Assembly: GCA_015039465.1 (NCBI GenBank)
Contig: MU130698.1
Location: 238,832-258,688 of the forward strand
DNA from: Phlegmacium glaucopus
Taxonomy: Eukaryota; Basidiomycota; Agaricomycetes; Agaricales; Cortinariaceae
Direction: 5' to 3'
Length of the DNA stretch: 19,857 bases
This document shows positions 16,763-19,857 of the stretch, piece after piece (position 1 is the stretch's first letter; each line of letters starts with the position of its first letter). The notes under the pieces were generated by a model that was not told the origin of the DNA, searched no databases, and saw only the letters and a program-made list of their open reading frames with translations. A program made the translations under genes and the position numbers.

Positions 16763-19700
16763 TGTGAGGAGGGAGTATCCCTGCCTCAAGTAAGAGAAAA
16801 CAAAACAATTCAAAAATATAATTACGCCAGTAAACTCAATAATCCGGGACCTACAACCGAATGCACTTGCATTCTTGAAGACCCAAAATAAGATAAGTTT
16901 CATTCTTCCCAAACCCTTTTGTAAATAGCTCCGGAAATGCTTAAATTCAAATTACCCGAGACAACGGAATCTACAAAGTATTTGTACTTACTAAAATGAG
17001 ATCTACGGATCTTATCCGAAAAATGAACAAATTCATAGTGTAATAAATAAACTGAGCCCACGTATGGCTCCTATGGGGCCGCATAGCTCGGGGAGAGCAC
17101 CTGAACCCTTCATACAACTAAAACGATAGGTAGGAAATAACTGAAGAACTAAGTGTAACTGTATGGAAATCCGAAAGGTCCCGACGCTAATGTCATAACA
17201 ATGTCATAGGGTAGCGCGGGGTCAGAGTATACGTGCATAGGGTACGGACGGCTTGCGAGAGGATTTTTTTCTAGGCCGAGACAGAGCCACACTGGAACAT
17301 AAGACTAACAATGAACCTAACACAAAGAATAACAGTATTATGTCTTATTACAACTTGGGACGTTATAGACACCGGTCCATCAATCGTCCTGAAGTCTATA
17401 GGCACGACGTCGGGTGGTTGCATGGGTAGCTGGAGCTGGAACCGACGTTGAATACCCCATAGGCTGCTCCGGTTCCTTTACTGCTGTCTGTCTCTACTTG
17501 TTCTTTCATGCATAGAAAAAACTAGAACTTTTCGAAACGATTGTATGAAAACGTCCCAGCCATCTTCTGCTGCCAATAGTATGCTAGAGCCTATGGCTTA
17601 TCTCTGGGAAAGGGACCTCTAAGTTAAAGTAGTTAGGTTTAATAGGTTAGTCGCATTTATCAAGAACCAAAAAAAAAAGATCGGAAGGAGTGAAACATGT
17701 TACAATATGTGATGTATCTTACTATAATATAACTTAACTTTTTCAACAACTTACTCTATCTTGACAATAGCTACCTACACTCATTCATAAGTCTCCTTGA
17801 AGTGCAACAACTGCTGCAGTGCCACACTGAACAATTTAGGTTTTTACCGTTATTACACAGCCTCTAAATACACTGCCGATGGAATGAGAGCTTCGGTGTG
17901 CAGAACCACCGGCTAAAAGATAAAGCCATAGCCGAATTAAAATACCCCGGAAAAGGGCATTTGAACGTACATTAAGTAAATAAAGAGGTGATATGACTAC
18001 AATAAGATGAAGAGACAGTCCTTTATAGTCACCGTCAAGGAGCTGTGGCTCGTTCGAGATCTTCTGCAACATGGAGAAACGGTTAGATAAGCGAGTATGT
18101 CTAAGTAGAGTAGGTAGACATTGATGTGGTAGACTAGTAGGCAAGCAGACAAAAGGACAAGTTTGAAGTAGGATCGTTTTGTGAACCTATAAAGACCCGC
18201 CAAGCATAGGACGCAAATCGGACTCGGCGCAAAGACGTATAAGCTTTACGTACATAGTAGAAACGTAGAACCCGGAGAAGACGTTGACAAGTTCGGCAGC
18301 TGCACCGTTCGATGATGTTTCGTCGTCTTCCATCAGACTGGTCTTCGGCTAACAGTGAGCCATTCCAAGAAAGCACCCTGACACCGAGTATGGGCCTAAC
18401 TACGATACAAAAAAAAAGTTAGACATCCATACAGTTGCTCTTTAAATTGTCTTGCTCTGGCGGTAGCAAGGATGATTTTCCTTCTGACTCGCCTGGACTT
18501 CCTTTATGGTGAACGCGCTTATTGCACTGATACCGCCAACGGTTAGTTTGCTTGTTATCTGCTAGCACTCCTAGGAGACCTCGCGTATGGTAATAAAATA
18601 GGCTAGCAGAGCTCGCGAGTAAAAATTGAGCTAAGTCCCTGAAGTTAGTCCACCTTGTGCTGAAGTTCCTAGCGTTATGTCCTATAATACTCAAACACCC
18701 GTTCCAAAAGCTCAACCCTCCCGTCACTTTCTCCGCAACCCACAACGCTCCCCCACACGACTCCCTCTCTTCCTAAGTCCGCTTCATTTGAGCAACAACA
18801 GTAGGGAACGATCTATGTGGTCATAAATAGTCTCAACCGAAAGAAACATGAGTTGCAACTCGTTGGTGTACTTTTTATTATGGACCGGTACCATATAAGC
18901 GTTATGGGTTGTTGAACTTTAGCGATAGTTCGGACCTACACACAAAGTATTTATGGGAGGTTGGATGGATACTAAAGTTGACCCACATTACCGTCTTAGC
19001 TGGGGTAGGACCTTAAATTCACTATATAGTTGGGCGATCTAAATCCTAACCGAATACGGTTTTAGACAGCTTGGGATCGGAGAGTTGCTTTTTTTTTGGG
19101 AACAAGATTCTTTTCTTATTATCGAAATTTAACACACAGTTACCTTGTTCCGCCGGCCGGTACCTATTGAAGCTACCAATAAGCCCTTGATTTTGTACAC
19201 ACTCTTCCATTTTCGGAACCGCTTTAAAATGTTCCCACGGTTACCGACAAGTTCATAAAATGCCTCTATTGCGTGTTTACTCCCCTTGACTTGTGTATTC
19301 CCCTTTATGCATGTACGTCCGGCCACCGATACTCGCCGACTTCGCAACTCTGATTTTGTATTTATAACTTTAAAAGTTGTTTCCCTATTGCGTGTTTACT
19401 CGCAAAGCGTTCATGATTATTCGGGTATCACAACTTGTTTTCTGACTATAGAGCACTTATAACTCACCTGCATGGTGGCATTCTGGAAGCGTGTAATGTT
19501 ATTACTTTCATTCTCTACGTTTGGTCTATAAAAACGAAGGCTAGTTGATATTGTCTGAGCCTTTTTTAACTACATTGTATATTTTGGCAACCCACTTGCT
19601 CACTGATTATTAGACAACCCCATGACATTCCTTCAATTTAACACACAGGACACTCTCTCCTCCCTATGCGCCCTCTTAGCTGAGGCAGCTAGGAGTCCCA

Positions 19701-19857
19701 GAACATGACGAATTTAACGTTACTGCAAGGCATCAATCCATCATATTTGAAAACACTCAGGGCCTGTCATATCTAGACATCTAAACATTAAACTCTATAT
19801 AACCTGATCACTAGGATCTAAAGAAGGGACTGATAAATATGATTTAGAGGCATCAAT
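16763..19857. other. 3.1 kb without a supported gene
   Basis: No open frame exceeds about 108 codons, none has a recognisable domain, and no set of introns joins them. Poly-A/T tracts occur at about 17668, 18410 and 19090. CTATTGCGTGTTTACTC (17 bases) occurs at 19266 and 19385, AATTTAACACACAG at 19126 and 19635, and GGCATCAAT at about 19730 and at the window end. The last words could belong to old repeat elements, but I cannot define one. Confidence 0.5.

Noticed and set aside
17076..17140. tRNA-like stretch (GCATAGCTCGGGGAGAGCAC)
   Set aside because: The D-arm/A-box look is good, but no B-box (GGTTCGAATCC type), no acceptor-stem pairing and no proper anticodon arm follow.
18134..18745. Minus-strand frames of 80-108 codons as genes or retroelement pieces
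   Set aside because: I found no reverse transcriptase, RNase H or integrase motif, and the frames do not join through plausible introns.

Overview
The window looks like nuclear DNA of a basidiomycete fungus, most likely an Agaricomycete. The basis is a set of 45-76 bp GT-AG introns that restore reading frame exactly, and a spliced gene whose amino-terminal motif (a WA/STP-Q-FL start followed by FW, RWP and NWYNNH) and carboxy-terminal Trp-rich motif resemble a large uncharacterised mushroom family. No species can be named. No transposase, reverse transcriptase, rRNA, convincing tRNA or CRISPR array was seen. Gene models come from reading the sequence, without transcripts or database searches.

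Left part (1-5350): the last exon of an unknown gene (ends 437), a three-exon unknown gene on the minus strand (486-1139), and a divergently transcribed mushroom-family gene starting at 1326. That gene is broken. A clean four-exon front part stops at 2944. A degenerate ~42 bp tandem repeat follows (about 3150-3437), then a second, indel-riddled copy of the gene's middle (3397-4437), then the clean carboxy-terminal part (4438-5349). This is either a decayed partial tandem duplication or a poorly polished stretch of assembly.

Middle (5640-6900): a purine-rich satellite-like array of TACAAA / TTTGTA half-sites with a higher-order period of about 220 bp.

Right-middle (about 6998-16762): a tandem array of at least three diverged copies of one block. 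Each block carries, or carried, a minus-strand Ser/Pro/Gln-rich gene with its upstream region. Only the right-most copy is open (15565-16375, three exons, 232 codons). The others have in-frame stops, lost splice sites, a lost 5' half, or are reduced to a promoterless fragment. A separate plus-strand coiled-coil gene (12700-13801) sits inside the array and carries an 11 bp duplication that shifts its frame. The paralogues also reveal a covarying inverted repeat, a ~46 bp micro-inversion and a ~620 bp insertion.

Far right (16763-19857): no gene can be supported. There are some short repeated words and three poly-A/T tracts.
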